From Akkermansia sp. (GTDB taxonomy: Bacteria; Verrucomicrobiota; Verrucomicrobiia; Verrucomicrobiales; Akkermansiaceae), in the NCBI GenBank assembly GCA_017546845.1, contig JAFYRS010000172.1:1-33486 (forward strand): a stretch of DNA of 33,486 nt. Direction: 5' to 3'. Within the stretch, counting starts at the first letter, position 1. Every line of letters begins with the position of its first letter. Below are positions 32,789 to 33,486 of this stretch, in pieces. The position numbers were made by a program, and so were the translations under genes. The notes under the pieces were generated by a model. It had not been told where the DNA came from. It searched no databases and saw only the letters and a list, made by a program, of their open reading frames with translations.

Positions 32789-33359
32789 GGGGGAGAATGC
32801 TCAGGCGTCCCAGTTCTTCAGGTTCTCCGCCATCCGGGTGGCACGTTACCTGTACAGACCAGTATTTCTCTTTCTCATTGACCTGGTGTAACTTGTATAA
32901 ATCCGTCGTTTTGAATCCGTCCTCAAGGCGGATTTGTGCTTCTGTTTCCGTTACCTGCAGGCTGTTGCCTTGCGTGGGCTGGAACCGGCCGTTGTTGTAG
33001 TTGATGCGGACACGGTCGCCCATCTGGGTTCCGAAAGAATCAAACATGCGAACCGTGATGTAGCCCTGACCGCTTGCTTCAGAGAGCACCAGGCGGCAGG
33101 CCGGGTAACAATAGGCGCGGAGTTCCATGCGGGCATCGCCCTGAGAGCTTTTCCATGAGGCTTCCGCCCCGGTGATGCAGACTCCGGCTGCTTCCCACGG
33201 CAGTTTTGTATAGGCGTTGCGCCATTCTGCCTGGGGAGCTTTGTTGACGGTGCTCCAGAAGCAGATGGCACCCACCAGGAGTATGAGCAGGGCAATGCAT
33301 CCCCATACCATGTCTTTTTTCCTCTTTGCTAACACTTTTGTATCCTTCTGGTCTTGCAT
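32778..33359 (-). CDS. Membrane-anchored protein of unknown function, overlapping lnt
   Basis: A 193-residue protein with a basic N-terminus (KRKK at 12-15), one transmembrane helix (about 18-37) and an extracytoplasmic domain with four cysteines, rich in beta-like segments. It ends in LSILPHDL. I recognise no family. Its last 11 bases overlap the lnt start, implying coupled translation and perhaps a link to lipoprotein processing. It has its own leaderless promoter and is divergent from the gene starting at 33465. Confidence 0.75.
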   Translation of the reverse strand: MQDQKDTKVLAKRKKDMVWGCIALLILLVGAICFWSTVNKAPQAEWRNAYTKLPWEAAGVCITGAEASWKSSQGDARMELRAYCYPACRLVLSEASGQGYITVRMFDSFGTQMGDRVRINYNNGRFQPTQGNSLQVTETEAQIRLEDGFKTTDLYKLHQVNEKEKYWSVQVTCHPDGGEPEELGRLSILPHDL

Positions 33360-33365
33360 GACCCT

Positions 33366-33394
33366 ATTTTGGACTTAAAAATGCCGCGTTGCAA
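33366..33394 (-). promoter_or_regulatory. Leaderless promoter of the unknown-lnt operon
   Basis: Minus strand: TTGCAA (33394-33389), 17 bases, CAAAAT (33371-33366), exactly six bases to the ATG at 33359. The first transcribed base is predicted to be the start codon. Confidence 0.6.
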
Positions 33395-33464
33395 CAAAAA
33401 AGGATTGCATTCTGGGAAAAATAGGTCATAAATAGACGTAGTTATCAACCCCACATATACGACA

Positions 33465-33486
33465 ATGGCCGATATCGACGATAAGA
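33465..33486 (+). CDS. Start of an unidentified gene (truncated by window end)
   Basis: An ATG followed by seven codons (MADIDDK) runs off the window. A possible promoter lies upstream (TTGCAT at 33405-33410 and CATAAA at 33427-33432, 16 bases apart). Too short to identify. Confidence 0.4.

Noticed and set aside
33441-33460. TTATCAACCCCACATA resembling a DnaA box near the window end
   Set aside because: Single imperfect match, no cluster, no origin-type AT-rich region seen.
1-33486. CRISPR arrays, tRNA, rRNA, prophage, restriction or known defence genes
   Set aside because: I looked for regular repeats, cloverleaf-like sequences and the usual marker proteins and found none.

Overview
This 33.5 kb window looks chromosomal. 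It is moderately GC-rich and densely packed with genes, and probably comes from a Gram-negative member of the Verrucomicrobiota (Akkermansia-like). This rests on three things: a fused MurC-MurB peptidoglycan enzyme (such fusions are known in this phylum), lipid A and lipoprotein acylation genes (an outer membrane), and anaerobic class III ribonucleotide reductase genes (anaerobic or facultative life). The phylum call is inference, because there is no rRNA here. I see no rRNA, tRNA, CRISPR, prophage or intact insertion sequence.

Layout. 1-1614: end of the anaerobic ribonucleotide reductase locus, with NrdD split from its glycyl-radical domain, then the activase NrdG. 1627-4830: four small secreted or lipoprotein genes of unknown function, two of them paralogs, plus a signal-less staphylococcal-nuclease-like protein. 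4831-5159: a gap holding nested inverted repeats. 5160-8885: hisC, argJ and a secreted gluzincin-like protein; a strong promoter and hairpin leader lie between hisC and argJ. 8943-14037 (minus): murCB-ddl-ftsQ, then an FKBP isomerase and a small membrane protein. 14391-15701 (minus): an NhaC antiporter. 15820-19542 (plus): recJ, an M50B-like membrane protease, sufT and a conserved unknown. 19601-22758 (minus): an envelope operon ending in a lipid A acyltransferase/GT9 fusion. 22873-24266 (minus): phosphatase, mscL and HU. 24349-28402 (minus): parE followed by two secreted PA14-like paralogs. 28546-30818 (plus): a site-2-protease-like gene and proS. 30899-33359 (minus): an unknown membrane protein and lnt. 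A new gene begins at 33465.

Most genes serve envelope building (MurCB, Ddl, FtsQ, Lnt, LpxL-like, lipoproteins), membrane homeostasis (NhaC, MscL, two membrane metalloproteases) or DNA maintenance (RecJ, ParE, HU).

The most striking general signal is regulatory. At the head of many transcription units, sigma70-type -35/-10 boxes sit directly against the start codon. Typically 6-14 bases separate the -10 box from the ATG, so the mRNAs would be leaderless or nearly so. Shine-Dalgarno sequences are almost absent; the one clear exception is AAGGAGG before the gene at 3497. These promoters also correct several start codons (recJ, sufT, proS, the M50 gene, murCB).
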